A DNA stretch of 64,000 bases from Micromonospora sp. WMMD980 (GCF_029626035.1 NZ_JARUBE010000003.1:4774001-4838000); one strand, 5' to 3'. Shown: positions 46,519-55,930, counted from the stretch's first letter. Numbers and translations are program-made. The notes: generated by a model from the letters alone, not told the origin.

Positions 46519-47130
46519 ATGAACCCGATCGTTCGTAGGTGCCTGCTCTCCGTCGCCGGCCTGGCCGCCGCCGGCAGCGCCGTCGCCGGCCCGGCCGCGG
46601 CCGCGCACGCCGCCCCGGTCAAGGGCAAGGGTGACCGCAGCGCCGACTACGAGTACCAGGCGCAGCCGAACTTCTTCTACTGCGGGCCGGCCTCGGCCCG
46701 GATCGCGCTCTCGGCCGAGGACAAGGATGTCAGCCAGGACGAGTTGGCCGCCAAGCTGGGCACCACCGAGAGCGGCACCGACTCCGCGATCGACATCACC
46801 CGGGTGCTCAACGAGTACACCGGCGGCAAGTACAGGACCACCGAGATTCGCGACGACGTGGCCACCCGCGAGCAGGTCGAGCGGCTGCGCGCGGACGTTC
46901 GCGCCGCGGTGGACGCGGACCGGCCGGTGGTGGCGAACATCCTGGGTGGCGCCCGGGACGTCGACGGGGTGGAGCACTACTACCCCGGCCACTACCTGAC
47001 CGTGGTGCGGTACGAGGACGACGGGAACCGGGTGCTGATCGCCGACCCGGCCCGTCCGGACGAGCCGACGTACTGGATGAGCGTGACCGAGCTGGCCAAC
47101 TGGATCGCCGGTCGCGGCTACAGCTCCTGA
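46519..47130 (+). CDS. Secreted C39-like papain-fold peptidase
   Basis: A 203-residue exported protein: signal peptide (1-31), then the C39-like domain with catalytic Cys in NFFYCGPASARIALSAED, a His in GHYLTVVRYEDD and Asp in LIADPARPDEPTYW. Bacteriocin-processing peptidases of ABC exporters use this fold, but here it is free and secreted. ATG 46519 has a GGAG at suitable distance; ATG 46507 is an upstream alternative without one. A hairpin terminator follows directly. Confidence 0.85.
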   Translation: MNPIVRRCLLSVAGLAAAGSAVAGPAAAAHAAPVKGKGDRSADYEYQAQPNFFYCGPASARIALSAEDKDVSQDELAAKLGTTESGTDSAIDITRVLNEYTGGKYRTTEIRDDVATREQVERLRADVRAAVDADRPVVANILGGARDVDGVEHYYPGHYLTVVRYEDDGNRVLIADPARPDEPTYWMSVTELANWIAGRGYSS

Positions 47131-47148
47131 CCCACCGACCGATCGTCG

Positions 47149-47183
47149 CGGCGGCCACGCTCCCCACCGGAGCGTGGCCGCCG
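47149..47183. terminator. Bidirectional hairpin terminator
   Basis: A perfect 13-bp stem (47149-47161 with 47171-47183, CGGCGGCCACGCT) and a 9-base loop between the convergent C39 peptidase and Rv0909-like genes. Confidence 0.75.
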
Positions 47184-47208
47184 TCGCATGTGGTGCCCTG
47201 AGGGGTGG

Positions 47209-47391
47209 TCAGCGTGCGGTGTCGCCCTGACCGGTGCGCTGCTGCGCCATGTCGACGCCCTTGTCGATCTGCTGGTCGTACTTGCCGCCGGTGCGCTGGT
47301 CGGCCATGTCGCCGGCCTTGTCGAGACCCTTGTCGACCTGCTCGTCGTGCTTGTCGGCGAAGTCCTTGGCCTTGTCCATGAAGTCACTCAT
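47209..47391 (-). CDS. Rv0909-like small antitoxin-family protein
   Basis: A 60-residue, highly charged helical protein with internal repeats: DKAKDFADKHDEQVDKGLDK and DMADQRTGGKYDQQIDKGVD. It matches the Rv0909 antitoxin family in composition and pattern. No adjacent toxin gene is present, so it may act alone. ATG 47389-47391 has GGGAGA upstream. Confidence 0.8.
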   Translation of the reverse strand: MSDFMDKAKDFADKHDEQVDKGLDKAGDMADQRTGGKYDQQIDKGVDMAQQRTGQGDTAR

Positions 47392-47465
47392 GTCGCAATC
47401 TCCCTTCGGTACCTTGAAAACCTTCCCTGAGGCCGGGGGCGCAAACACCGGGCGGTCAGGCCCGG

Positions 47466-48737
47466 GTGTCGGATTCACCCGTGTCGGGTACCAACGGCCA
47501 CGATCGAGGAGGCGACGTGGACGCTGGCAGGCCCGACCCGGCCCAGGTTGACCCGGCCCGGCAGGAGCCGGCCCGGCCGGACGACGCGCGGGCCGCCGAG
47601 GCGCGGGCCGGTGCGACGCAGCCGGGCGAGACGCGGCCGGCGGACGCGCCGTCGCAGGCGCGGGTCGGCGTGGCGCAGCCCGGGCCGCGACAGACCTGGA
47701 CGGGGTTGCCCTGGCCGGTGCGGACGGCGGTCACCTGGAGCGCCTGCCTGCTGGTGGTGGCGGCCGGCCTGTGGCTGCTCGGGAGGGTCGCGGTGCTGCT
47801 GGCCCCGCTGGCGGTGGCGCTGGCCGGCACGCTGTTCCTCACCGCGCTGCTCGACCCGGTGCTGGTGCGGTTGCGCCGGCTGCGCGTGCCGGCCGCGCTC
47901 GCCGCGTTGCTCTCCCTCCTGCTGCTGCTCGGCGTTCTCGTCGGTGCCGGGGTGCTGGTCTGGAACCTCACCGCGAGCCAGTTCGGCGAGTTGAGTCAGC
48001 AACTCGACCAGGGCCTGCAACGCGGCCGCGAGTTCGTCACCTCCACCCTGCCGGTGTCCGACCAGCAGCTCGACGAGCTGATCGAGCAGATCCGCCAGGG
48101 GGTCAGCGCCGGCGCCCCCGACCCGGTGGCCGGCGCGCGGAAGGCGGCCGAGGTGGCCGGGGCGCTCCTGCTCGGTCTGGTGTTGCTCTTCTTCCTGCTC
48201 AAGGACGGCCGGTCGATGTGGCACTGGGTGCTGCGGCGGCTGACCGGGCCGCGTCGCGAGGTGACCGCCGCGGCCGGCCGGGCGGGTTGGCGGACGCTCG
48301 GGGCATACAGCCGGGGCACGATGATCATTGCGGCGATCGACGCGATCGGCATCGGGTTGGCGCTCGTCGTGCTGCGTGTCCCGCTGGCCCTGCCGCTCGC
48401 CCTGATCACCTTCGTCGGCGGGTTCGTGCCGATCATCGGCGCCACCGTCGCCGGCGCGGTGGCGGTGCTCGTCGCGCTGGCCGCGAACGGCCCCACCACC
48501 GCCCTGCTCACGCTCGCCGCGGTGATCGCCGTGCAGCAGATCGAGGGCAACCTGTTGGAGCCGCTCGTGATGCGCCGCCAGGTCCAACTGCACCCGGCGG
48601 TCATCCTGGTGGTGGTCACCGCCGGCACGCTGGTGGCCGGCGTCGCCGGCGCGTTCGTCTCGGTGCCGATCGCCGCGGTGCTCTGGCGGGTGCTGGACAC
48701 CGTGCAGCGGCACCGGTCCGCCGAGGCCGCCGGCTGA
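47466..48737 (+). CDS. AI-2E (PerM/TqsA-like) family transporter
   Basis: A 423-residue protein with a long Pro/Ala/Arg-rich N-terminal tail and eight transmembrane helices. Family marks are LLGLVLLFFLLKDGRSMW, RAGWRTLGAYSRGTMII, FVGGFVPIIGATVAG and QQIEGNLLEPLVMRRQV. Some members export autoinducer-2, others act as Na+/H+ antiporters. GTG 47466 is the longest start; GTG 47517, preceded by GAGGAGG, gives a better ribosome site and a shorter tail. Confidence 0.9.
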   Translation: MSDSPVSGTNGHDRGGDVDAGRPDPAQVDPARQEPARPDDARAAEARAGATQPGETRPADAPSQARVGVAQPGPRQTWTGLPWPVRTAVTWSACLLVVAAGLWLLGRVAVLLAPLAVALAGTLFLTALLDPVLVRLRRLRVPAALAALLSLLLLLGVLVGAGVLVWNLTASQFGELSQQLDQGLQRGREFVTSTLPVSDQQLDELIEQIRQGVSAGAPDPVAGARKAAEVAGALLLGLVLLFFLLKDGRSMWHWVLRRLTGPRREVTAAAGRAGWRTLGAYSRGTMIIAAIDAIGIGLALVVLRVPLALPLALITFVGGFVPIIGATVAGAVAVLVALAANGPTTALLTLAAVIAVQQIEGNLLEPLVMRRQVQLHPAVILVVVTAGTLVAGVAGAFVSVPIAAVLWRVLDTVQRHRSAEAAG

Positions 48738-48785
48738 GCCGGCCGGCCCACGGACGCCCAGCTCAAGGGCCGTCCGCGCCCCCGC

Positions 48786-49463
48786 TCAGGCTGGGTGCGG
48801 CTGGCGCAGGTGGCTGACGAACCAGGCACCGGCCTGGTCGGCCACCTGCTCCAGTGTGCCGGGCTCCTCGAAGAGGTGGGTGGCGCCGGGCACGATCCGC
48901 AGCTCGGCCACCTCGCCCAGCGCGTCGCGGGCCTGCTCGTTCAGCGTGATCACCTCCTCGTCCAGGCCACCGACGAGCAGCAGCGTCGGTGCGCGTACCG
49001 CCGTCAGTGAGCTGCCGGCCAGGTCCGGACGCCCGCCCCGGGACACCACCGCGCCCACCTGCTCGGGCCGGGTCGCGGCGGCGACCAGCGCGGCGGCCGC
49101 GCCGGTGCTGGCGCCGAAGAGCCCGACCGGCACCCGGCCCAGCTCCGGGTCGGCGCCCATCCAGTCGACGATGCCGGCGAGCCGCTCGGCCAGCATCCCG
49201 ATGTCGAAGCGCAGCTCGGCGGTGACCTGGTCGCGGGCCTCCTCGTCGACGGTCAGCAGGTCGACGAGCACCGTTCCCAGCCCGCGTGCGGTGAGCGCCC
49301 GCGCCACGGCCACGTTGCGCGGGCTGTGCCGTGAGCTGCCGCTCCCGTGCGCGAACAACACCACGCCGACCGCTCCCGGCGGCACGACCACGTCCCCGAC
49401 CAACCCGCCGTCCACCACCGGCACCGAAACCTCACGCACGCCCCTCACCTCCGCCACCCGCAT
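48786..49463 (-). CDS. Dienelactone hydrolase-like alpha/beta hydrolase
   Basis: A 225-residue enzyme. GVVLFAHGSGSSRHSPRN starts the alpha/beta core; the nucleophile elbow is VGLFGASTGAAAALVAA (GASTG); the acid is in LLVGGLDEEV and the His in PGATHLFEEPGTL. These proteins hydrolyse esters or lactones and in some bacteria are fused to phosphoribosyltransferases. ATG 49461-49463. It is divergent from the MerR gene. Confidence 0.88.
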   Translation of the reverse strand: MRVAEVRGVREVSVPVVDGGLVGDVVVPPGAVGVVLFAHGSGSSRHSPRNVAVARALTARGLGTVLVDLLTVDEEARDQVTAELRFDIGMLAERLAGIVDWMGADPELGRVPVGLFGASTGAAAALVAAATRPEQVGAVVSRGGRPDLAGSSLTAVRAPTLLLVGGLDEEVITLNEQARDALGEVAELRIVPGATHLFEEPGTLEQVADQAGAWFVSHLRQPHPA

Positions 49464-49478
49464 ACCCCCCACCCCGCC

Positions 49479-49534
49479 GATCATGAAGTTGGCCGCCGGG
49501 AGAGCGCTTCCCCAGCCGGCCGACCTTCATGATC
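49479..49534. repeat. Inverted repeat upstream of the hydrolase and merR genes
   Basis: GATCATGAAG (49479-49488) and CTTCATGATC (49525-49534) are exact complements; the stem extends with one gap into GGCCG/CGGCC. The 36-base loop holds no gene. The pair lies in the divergent promoter region and could be an operator or an extragenic repeat. Confidence 0.5.
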
Positions 49535-49630
49535 GCCCCAGAGGGGTGCGGGGGGCGCGGGGTTGCGTTGACGTCGGCGGCAAGGTTTAGCGTCGAGCTG
49601 GAACGGGGGCGGGCGGGGCTGGAGGCGTGG

Positions 49631-50023
49631 ATGCGGATCGGGGAGTTGGCGCGGCGGGCCGGCACGAGCACCCGCACGCTGCGCTACTACGAGACCCACG
49701 GGCTGGTCCGGCCGGGCCGGTCCGCCAACGGCTACCGGGTCTACGACGAGGCGGAGTTGCGCGTCGTGCACGAGATCCGGTCGCTGCTGGCGATCGGCTT
49801 CGGGCTGGACGACATCCGCCCGTTCGTCGCCTGCCTGCGGGCCGGGCACGACTCCGGCGACGTCTGCCCCGACTCCGTGGCGGTGCTGCGGCGCAAGCTC
49901 GCCGAGGTGGACGACTACCTCGACCGGCTCGGTTCGGTCCGCCGCCGACTGCACGACCAACTCGCCCGCGCGATCGCCCAACGGGAGGAAACATGCCTCA
50001 GGACACGCGGACCGGCACGCTGA
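49631..50023 (+). CDS. MerR-family transcriptional regulator
   Basis: A 130-residue regulator: helix-turn-helix MRIGELARRAGTSTRTLRYY, wing ETHGLVRPGRSANGYRVYDE and a dimerisation helix with FVACLRAGHDSGDVCPDSVA containing two Cys. SoxR-like or metal sensing is possible but not proven; the two Cys are separated by about 13 residues. ATG 49631 follows GGAGG. It overlaps the thioredoxin start by 31 bases, so it likely controls a redox gene in its own operon. Confidence 0.9.
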   Translation: MRIGELARRAGTSTRTLRYYETHGLVRPGRSANGYRVYDEAELRVVHEIRSLLAIGFGLDDIRPFVACLRAGHDSGDVCPDSVAVLRRKLAEVDDYLDRLGSVRRRLHDQLARAIAQREETCLRTRGPAR

Positions 50024-50340
50024 GCCCGGTCACCGACGCCACGTTCGCGGCCGAGGTGCTGGCCGCCGACCGGCCGGTCGTTGTCGACTTCTGGGCCGAG
50101 TGGTGCCCGCCCTGCCGGGTGGTGTCGACGCACCTGGCCGAGCTGGCCGGGGAGTTCGGCGACGCGATCCGCTTCGTCACGCTGAACACCGACGAGAACC
50201 CGGCGACCACCCGCGCCTACCAGGTCATGTCCGCGCCGACGCTGCTCGTGTTCAAGGGCGGCGCGGTGGTCGGCTCGACCGTCGGCTCCCGGCCCAAGAA
50301 CCACCTGCGGCAGAGCTTCGCCGGCCACCTGGACGGTTGA
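49993..50340 (+). CDS. Thioredoxin
   Basis: A 115-residue thioredoxin-fold protein with the active site VVDFWAEWCPPCRVVSTHLA. CPPC replaces the classic CGPC, so its redox potential may differ. cis-Pro is in VMSAPTLLVFKGG. ATG 49993 follows GGAGGAAAC. Co-transcribed with, and overlapping, the MerR gene. Confidence 0.92.
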   Translation: MPQDTRTGTLSPVTDATFAAEVLAADRPVVVDFWAEWCPPCRVVSTHLAELAGEFGDAIRFVTLNTDENPATTRAYQVMSAPTLLVFKGGAVVGSTVGSRPKNHLRQSFAGHLDG

Positions 50341-50404
50341 GCCACACCTCCGACGGGAACGCGCGGGGTGACCACGGACCCCGACCGATCGCGAGGTTCT
50401 GACG

Positions 50405-50584
50405 ATGGCGAAGAAGGACAGGACGCGGGAGCAGGAACCGACCGACCAGAAACGGCGCGAACAGGAGTTGGAACGCTCGCCGGACTGGGCCGACCGCGCC
50501 GCGTCGGCGCGTACCCCCGAGGACCCGCGGGCGGTCGCGCCGCGCGACACGGGCGGACGTCCGTCCAACGGACCCCAGTTCTGA
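50405..50584 (+). CDS. Small charged hypothetical protein
   Basis: A 59-residue hydrophilic protein (MAKKDRTREQEPTDQKRREQ... ending GRPSNGPQF) starting at ATG 50405. Lys/Arg/Glu-rich and probably disordered. It is followed immediately by a hairpin terminator and lies 64 bases after thioredoxin, so it may be the third gene of that operon. No family recognised. Confidence 0.55.
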   Translation: MAKKDRTREQEPTDQKRREQELERSPDWADRAASARTPEDPRAVAPRDTGGRPSNGPQF

Positions 50585-50598
50585 GGTACGCGGACCGC

Positions 50599-50626
50599 GC
50601 GGTCCCGCCCTCCGGGGCGGGACCGC
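50599..50626. terminator. Bidirectional hairpin terminator
   Basis: Perfect 12-bp stem GCGGTCCCGCCC/GGGCGGGACCGC (50599-50610 and 50615-50626) with a TCCG loop, between the small protein gene and the convergent GH65 gene. Confidence 0.8.
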
Positions 50627-50632
50627 CCGGCC

Positions 50633-53005
50633 TCAGCCGGCGTGCTCCGGCAGGTGCATCAGCGGTGCCCGGCCCGGCGGCTGCTCCGGCTGCGGCCCGG
50701 ACGGGTGCGCCTGCGGCACCGGCACGGTGACCGGCCGGGCGCAGGTGACCCGCAGTGGCTCGCCGTGGTGCAGCAGGTCCAGCACCGTGTCCGGCCCGCC
50801 GTTGCGCAGCGAATATGTCGTCTGGTGCGGCCGGACGTCGACGCGCAGCCGCATCGACCGCCACTGCAACGAGAACTCCAGACGGCTGAGCCGGCTGGAG
50901 AGCCGGGGCGCGAAGGACAACGTCCCGTCGTGGTCGCGCAGCCCGCCGAAGCCCGCGACCAGCGCGATCCAGGCGCCGGCCAGCGACGCCATGTGCACGC
51001 CGTCGCGGGTGTTCTCGTTGAGGTCGTGCAGGTCCATCAACGCGGCCTCGCGCAGATAGCGGTGGGCCAACTCGGGGAACCCCACCTCGGCCGCGAGCAC
51101 TGCCTGGGTGCAGGCGCTCAGCGACGAGTCGCGGACGGTGCGCCGCTCGTAGTAGGTGAAGTTGCGCAGCTTCTCGGCGGCGCTGAACGCGTCCCCGCGC
51201 CAGTGCATGGCGAGCACCAGGTCGGACTGCTTCACCACCTGCTTGCGATAGAGGTCGAAGTAGGGGTAGTGCAGCAGCAGCGGGTACTTCTCCGGCGGCG
51301 TGTGCTCGAAGTCCCACTCCTGCAACCGGGTGAAGCCCTCCACCTGCTCGTGCACGTCGATCTCGGAGTCGTACGGGACGTGCATGTCCTGTGCGGCGTC
51401 CCGCCAGGCGGCGGCCTCCTCCTCGGTGACGCCGAGTTGGAGCGCCTGGTCGCGGTAGCGCATCGCGCAGTCGGCGGCGGTGAACAGGTTCCGCTGCGCC
51501 ATCAGGTTGGTGTAGACGTTGTCGTTCTTCACCGCGGTGTATTCGTCCGGCCCGGTCACCCCGTCGATGTGGAACCGGCCGGCGCGGTCGTGGTGGCCGA
51601 GCGAGCGCCACAGCCGGGCGGTCTCGACCAGCAGTTCCAGCCCGATCTCCCGCTCCAGCGCCTCGTCGCCGGTGACCAGCACGTAGCGGCGCAGGGCGTC
51701 GGCGACGTCGGCGGCGATGTGGAACGCGGCGGTGCCGGCCGGCCAGTAGGCCGACGACTCGGGTCCTTCGATGGTGCGCCACGGGAACGCGGCGCCCTCC
51801 AGGTTCAGGGTGCGGGCCCGTTCCTGCGCCTGGGCCATCGTGTCGTAGCGCCACTGCAACGCGTCGCGCACCGCGCCGGGCTGGGTGTAGGTCAGCACCG
51901 GCAGCACGAACATCTCGGTGTCCCAGAACGCGTGCCCGTCGTACCCGGGGCCGGAGAGGCCCTTGGCGGAGATGGGCCGCCGTTCCGCGCGGGCGCCGGC
52001 CTGGAGCACGTGGTACAGCCCGAACCGGACCGCCTGCTGCACCTCCGGGTCGCCCTCGACGCGCACGTCGGCGGCGTCCCAGAAGGTGTCCAGGTATTCG
52101 CGTTGCGCGCGGCGCATCCCGTCCCAGCCGTCCAGGCGGGCGGAGGACAACGCGGCGCCGACCTGGTCGCGCAGCGCCGGCAGCGACCGGCGGCTGGACC
52201 AGCCGTACGTCAGGAACTTGACCACGCGCAGCTTCTCGCCGGGCTTGAGCACGCAGCCGATGGTGGTGCGGACCCAGTCCTGGAAGCCCTCGGACTCGAT
52301 GGTGGTGTGTTCCGGGCCGTGCACGTCGTGGCCCATCGCGGCGGCGACCCGCAGGCCGCTGACCTTCGTGCGGTGGATGAGCAGGCCGCCGTCGTCGGTG
52401 GTCAGCTCCTCCTCGGCCTGCAACGGCGACTCGAGGACGGCGGCGACCCGGGGGTCGCGGCTCTGCGGGGGCAGCGACTCGTTCGCCACCAGCTCGGACT
52501 GGAGGATCAGCCGTAGGGGTCCGTCGACCGCCTCCACCTCATAGTTGATCATCGCGACCGAGCGGTGGGTGAACGACACCAGCCGGGTGCTGCGCACCTT
52601 GACCTCGCGGCCGGCCGGGGAACGCCAGTGCACCTCCCGCTGAAGCGTGCCGGCCCGCAGGTCGAGGACCCGTTCGTGGTCGAGCAGCTCGCCGTAGCGG
52701 ACGTCGAGCGGTTCGTCGTCGACGAGCAGCCGGATCAGCTTGCCGTTGGTGACGTTGACGATGGTCTGCCCGGACTCGGGGAAGCCGAAGCCGGCCTCCG
52801 CGTAGGGCAGCGGGCGCAGCTCGTAGAACGAGTTCAGGTAGGTGCCGGGCAGGCCGTGCGGCTCACCCTCGTCGAGGTTGCCACGCAGCCCGATGTGACC
52901 GTTGGACAGCGCGAAGACCGACTCGGACTGGGCCAGCACGTCCATGTCGAGCCGCACCTCGCGGACGTGCCAGGGCTCGACCGGGTAGGACCGTTCCCGG
53001 ATCAT
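50633..53005 (-). CDS. GH65 family disaccharide phosphorylase
   Basis: A 790-residue cytoplasmic enzyme of family GH65 (maltose/trehalose/kojibiose phosphorylases). An N-terminal beta-sandwich (about 1-270; [20 protein letters not shown]), an (alpha/alpha)6 barrel (about 320-690) and a C-terminal domain are present. The catalytic acid Glu is in [20 protein letters not shown] (about 490), and [20 protein letters not shown] is a barrel signature. It uses phosphate to split a glucose disaccharide, giving beta-glucose-1-phosphate. Its ATG overlaps the HAD gene by ATGA. Exact disaccharide unknown. Confidence 0.92.
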   Translation of the reverse strand: MIRERSYPVEPWHVREVRLDMDVLAQSESVFALSNGHIGLRGNLDEGEPHGLPGTYLNSFYELRPLPYAEAGFGFPESGQTIVNVTNGKLIRLLVDDEPLDVRYGELLDHERVLDLRAGTLQREVHWRSPAGREVKVRSTRLVSFTHRSVAMINYEVEAVDGPLRLILQSELVANESLPPQSRDPRVAAVLESPLQAEEELTTDDGGLLIHRTKVSGLRVAAAMGHDVHGPEHTTIESEGFQDWVRTTIGCVLKPGEKLRVVKFLTYGWSSRRSLPALRDQVGAALSSARLDGWDGMRRAQREYLDTFWDAADVRVEGDPEVQQAVRFGLYHVLQAGARAERRPISAKGLSGPGYDGHAFWDTEMFVLPVLTYTQPGAVRDALQWRYDTMAQAQERARTLNLEGAAFPWRTIEGPESSAYWPAGTAAFHIAADVADALRRYVLVTGDEALEREIGLELLVETARLWRSLGHHDRAGRFHIDGVTGPDEYTAVKNDNVYTNLMAQRNLFTAADCAMRYRDQALQLGVTEEEAAAWRDAAQDMHVPYDSEIDVHEQVEGFTRLQEWDFEHTPPEKYPLLLHYPYFDLYRKQVVKQSDLVLAMHWRGDAFSAAEKLRNFTYYERRTVRDSSLSACTQAVLAAEVGFPELAHRYLREAALMDLHDLNENTRDGVHMASLAGAWIALVAGFGGLRDHDGTLSFAPRLSSRLSRLEFSLQWRSMRLRVDVRPHQTTYSLRNGGPDTVLDLLHHGEPLRVTCARPVTVPVPQAHPSGPQPEQPPGRAPLMHLPEHAG

Positions 53006-53754
53006 GCGGCGGGCTCCGTGGTGAGCAGCTCGGCGAGATCGGTGACCACCACGTCGGCGCCGTGCGCGCGCAGCTCGTCGGCCTGGCCGACCCGGTCGAC
53101 GCCGATCACGTAGCCGAAGCCGCCGGCCTTCCCGGCGGCCACCCCGGCGAGCGCGTCCTCGAAGACGGCGGCGTTCGCCGGGTCGACGCCGAGCACCCGG
53201 GCACCCTCCAGGAACGTGTCCGGGTGTGGTTTGCCCTGGAGCTTGCGGTGGCGGGCGACCACGCCGTCGACCCGCGCCTCCAACCAGCGGTCCAGCCCGG
53301 CGGCGCGCACCACGGCCTCGCAGTTGGCGCTGGCGGAGACCACCGCCCGGCGCAGCCCGGCCCGGGTCGCCGCCTCCAGGTAGCGCACCGAGCCGTCGTA
53401 GACCTCGACGCCGTCGTGCGCGATCCGCTGGAGCAGGACGACGTTCTTGCGGTTGCCGACGCCGTTGACGGTGTCCGCGTCCGGCGGGTCGTCGGGGGTG
53501 CCCTCGGGCAGCGTGATGCCGCGCGAGGCGAGGAACGAGCGCACCCCGTCGGCGCGTGGTTTTCCGTCCACGTACCGGTTGTAGTCCGGTCCGGGGTCGA
53601 ACGGGCGGAACGGCTCGCCGGTCTCGGCCGACCGGTGCCGGAGGAACGCGTCGAACGTTTCGGCCCAGGCGGCGTTGTGCACCTTGGCGGTCTGCGTCAG
53701 GACGCCGTCCAGATCGAAGAGACACGCGGTCACGTGCGCGGGTAGGCCCAGCAT
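53002..53754 (-). CDS. HAD-family beta-phosphoglucomutase-like hydrolase
   Basis: A 250-residue HAD protein: nucleophile motif [20 protein letters not shown], motif [11 protein letters not shown], Lys in [18 protein letters not shown] and motif [19 protein letters not shown]. The sequence fits beta-phosphoglucomutase, converting beta-glucose-1-phosphate to glucose-6-phosphate. It is the first gene of an operon with the GH65 phosphorylase, whose product it would use, and the two overlap by four bases. Confidence 0.92.
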   Translation of the reverse strand: MLGLPAHVTACLFDLDGVLTQTAKVHNAAWAETFDAFLRHRSAETGEPFRPFDPGPDYNRYVDGKPRADGVRSFLASRGITLPEGTPDDPPDADTVNGVGNRKNVVLLQRIAHDGVEVYDGSVRYLEAATRAGLRRAVVSASANCEAVVRAAGLDRWLEARVDGVVARHRKLQGKPHPDTFLEGARVLGVDPANAAVFEDALAGVAAGKAGGFGYVIGVDRVGQADELRAHGADVVVTDLAELLTTEPAA

Positions 53755-53801
53755 TGCCTGAATCTATCCAGGCGGGTCACCGGGCAAACCCGATTCGGAT
53801 G

Positions 53802-54269
53802 TCAGCGGTTCGGGCGCAGCGTCCAGGTGACGGTGAGTGTCGAGGTGACGACGCCGTCCTCGGTGCCGATCTCCACCTCGACGCCGAACTCGGGCCGCTG
53901 CCCGGCGTCCAGCTCGGCCAGCACGTCGGCCGGCGGACGGCCGAGCCGCGCGGTGGCCAGCACCGGCCCCATCGCCACCTTGCGGTAGCCGATGGTCGCG
54001 GTCACGGCCAGCGGTACGGCCCGGTCGAGCACCTGCCCGAACGCGGCGAGCACCACCGCGCCGGAGGCGGTCTCGCCGAGCGTGAACATGGCGCCGGCGT
54101 GCGGGCCGCCGACGTGGTTGTGGTGCGCCGGGTCGTCGGGGAGCCGGACCACGGCCCGGACGCCGCCGGCGGCCTCGGGCGCGACCTCGAGGATCTCGAT
54201 GCCGAGGGTACGGGCGAACGGCACCGCTTCGAGGAGACCGGCCGCCACCTGCCGAGAGTCGATGGACAT
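53802..54269 (-). CDS. DUF4442 hot-dog fold (thioesterase-like) protein
   Basis: A 155-residue protein with a PaaI/DUF4442-like hot-dog core: HHNHVGGPHAGAMFTLGETA, then SGAVVLAAFGQVLDRAVPLA. Most relatives are acyl-CoA thioesterases or inactive acyl binders. ATG 54267-54269. Divergent from the helical-repeat gene downstream in coordinates. Confidence 0.82.
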   Translation of the reverse strand: MSIDSRQVAAGLLEAVPFARTLGIEILEVAPEAAGGVRAVVRLPDDPAHHNHVGGPHAGAMFTLGETASGAVVLAAFGQVLDRAVPLAVTATIGYRKVAMGPVLATARLGRPPADVLAELDAGQRPEFGVEVEIGTEDGVVTSTLTVTWTLRPNR

Positions 54270-54351
54270 GCCCGAACGCTACTCGCCGGTAACTTCCTGG
54301 GCAAGCGGCCGGGCGTTTCGCCGGCCCTCGCCTCCGGGTAGCGGACGGCCC

Positions 54352-54873
54352 ATGAACCGCAATCTCGTCACCGGTCTGCGGGTTGCGTGGGAGTCGCCGG
54401 AGTTCCGCGACGGGCTGCGACACCTCATCGACCTCGACGAGATAACGGTGCTTCTGGCCACGCTGGCCGACCCGGATCACGAGCGCGAGGTCGAGCGCAG
54501 CCTGCTGGGCCTGCTGCGGTCCGGCCTGGACACGGTGGAGATCCGGGAAGCCGTGTTGCTGCTGCTGGAGCGGGACGCGGTCCGCCGGCCACTCGTCGCG
54601 GCGGCGGTGGAGCCACTCGCGGACCGCCCGGGCCGGGCCGCCGCGATCACCTCGGCGACCGAGGACCCGGAGGTACGCCGTGAGGTGCGGAGGACGCTCG
54701 ACAGCGCCGACGTGCGCGAGTTGATCTGGCGGGCGGTCGACGACCAGTTGAGCGAGAACCGGTTCGGCCTGATCCGTCGCGCGGCGGTGCTGTTCGTGCG
54801 GCATCCGAGCGCCCGGCGTCTCGCCTGGGCGCTGCGCCGGCACGGCGTGCTCCGCGAGCTACGCCGGACGTGA
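54352..54873 (+). CDS. Helical-repeat-like hypothetical protein
   Basis: A 173-residue helical protein with amphipathic helices of about 20 residues (VERSLLGLLRSGLDTVEIRE, AVLLLLERDAVRRPLVAAAV, EDPEVRREVRRTLDSADVRE), suggesting HEAT-like repeats. No membrane segment or known motif. ATG 54352; ribosome site weak. It stops 18 bases before the convergent kinase gene ends. Confidence 0.65.
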   Translation: MNRNLVTGLRVAWESPEFRDGLRHLIDLDEITVLLATLADPDHEREVERSLLGLLRSGLDTVEIREAVLLLLERDAVRRPLVAAAVEPLADRPGRAAAITSATEDPEVRREVRRTLDSADVRELIWRAVDDQLSENRFGLIRRAAVLFVRHPSARRLAWALRRHGVLRELRRT

Positions 54874-54891
54874 TCCCGACACACGTCTGCG

Positions 54892-55740
54892 TCAGTGGCC
54901 GCGCACGAGGAGCCGGGCCCGGGACTGGGGCCAGGTCGTCCGGAGATAGAAGTCCTCGGCGGCACGCCACCGCGTGATCCACTCTTCGCTGTGCTCGCCA
55001 CGCGCCCGCATCCGGCGCAGGCAGATCTCACGCGGCGTGTCGACATAGACGGTGAGGTGGTAGTAAGGGCTCAGCTCCGGCCGGGCGGAGTAGACGCCCT
55101 CCACGATGACCGGGGCTCCTGGGGTGACCTCCGTCCAGCCGGCGAGTCGCCCGGTGTTCCAGTCGTAGCTCTGGTAGCGCGCCGTCCGATCGGCGCGCAG
55201 CGGCACCAGGACCTGGTCGCGGAGCCGCTGCCAGTCGAAGTGCCGCTGGTAGCCCTGCTGCGGGTCGAGTTGGGCACGTTCGTGGTCGGGCATGGGTCGA
55301 CAGAAGTCGTCGCCGTGGACGATCGTCGCGCCGTCGAGCAGTTCCGCGACGGTCTCCGCCAGCGTCGTCTTGCCCGATGCGCTCGGGCCGTCGACGGCGA
55401 TGACTGTCGTCCGGTCGGCACCGATGACGACCTGTACGGCTTCGGCGACGTCCTGCGCGCGTTCGAGGGTGTCCACGAGCTGCTGGTGTGATCGCCGGAC
55501 ATCATCACGGGCGGGGCTGCTGAGCACGATCGCCTTGGCCTCACCGAGATCGCCCGCGCGGGCGCCCAGCAGTTCCCGCGTGATCAGGATCGCGTCGAAG
55601 ACGCCGACGTCCCGGTCCCGCAGTAGCCGCTGGACGACCTCCCTGCCGTCGTCCTGGTCCCACAGCGGCAGGCATTCCCGGACCAGTGCGGTGAGCCGCG
55701 CGGCCCGCTCCGGATCGACACCAGGAGTCGGGTCGAACAT
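54892..55740 (-). CDS. Uridine-kinase-like P-loop kinase with extra N-terminal domain
   Basis: A 282-residue protein. Residues about 1-95 form a small helical domain (ALVRECLPLWDQDDGREVVQ, LLRDRDVGVFDAILITRELL) that resembles stand-alone actinomycete proteins. Residues about 108-282 form a P-loop kinase: Walker A VDGPSASGKTTLAETV, HGDDFCRPMPDHERAQLDPQ, VIVEGVYSARPELSPYY and a lid with RMRARGEHSEEWITRW. Uridine kinase/phosphoribulokinase-like, but the phosphoryl acceptor is unknown. ATG 55738-55740 at the start of the extra domain. Confidence 0.82.
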   Translation of the reverse strand: MFDPTPGVDPERAARLTALVRECLPLWDQDDGREVVQRLLRDRDVGVFDAILITRELLGARAGDLGEAKAIVLSSPARDDVRRSHQQLVDTLERAQDVAEAVQVVIGADRTTVIAVDGPSASGKTTLAETVAELLDGATIVHGDDFCRPMPDHERAQLDPQQGYQRHFDWQRLRDQVLVPLRADRTARYQSYDWNTGRLAGWTEVTPGAPVIVEGVYSARPELSPYYHLTVYVDTPREICLRRMRARGEHSEEWITRWRAAEDFYLRTTWPQSRARLLVRGH

Positions 55741-55930
55741 CGGAACTCCTCGGGGGAACCGGTCACCACAGGTGGGACATCACGGCCGCCGCGCTGGCGG
55801 CCGGGCGGCCACCGGTACCCGCCCGGGCGAGCCGACGACCCGGAAGAACGCGCTCGGACGATGATAGATGCTCCTCAGCAGGTCACCGAGCCGGCGGGGT
55901 GAACCCACAAGGCACTTAGAATCGACGTCC

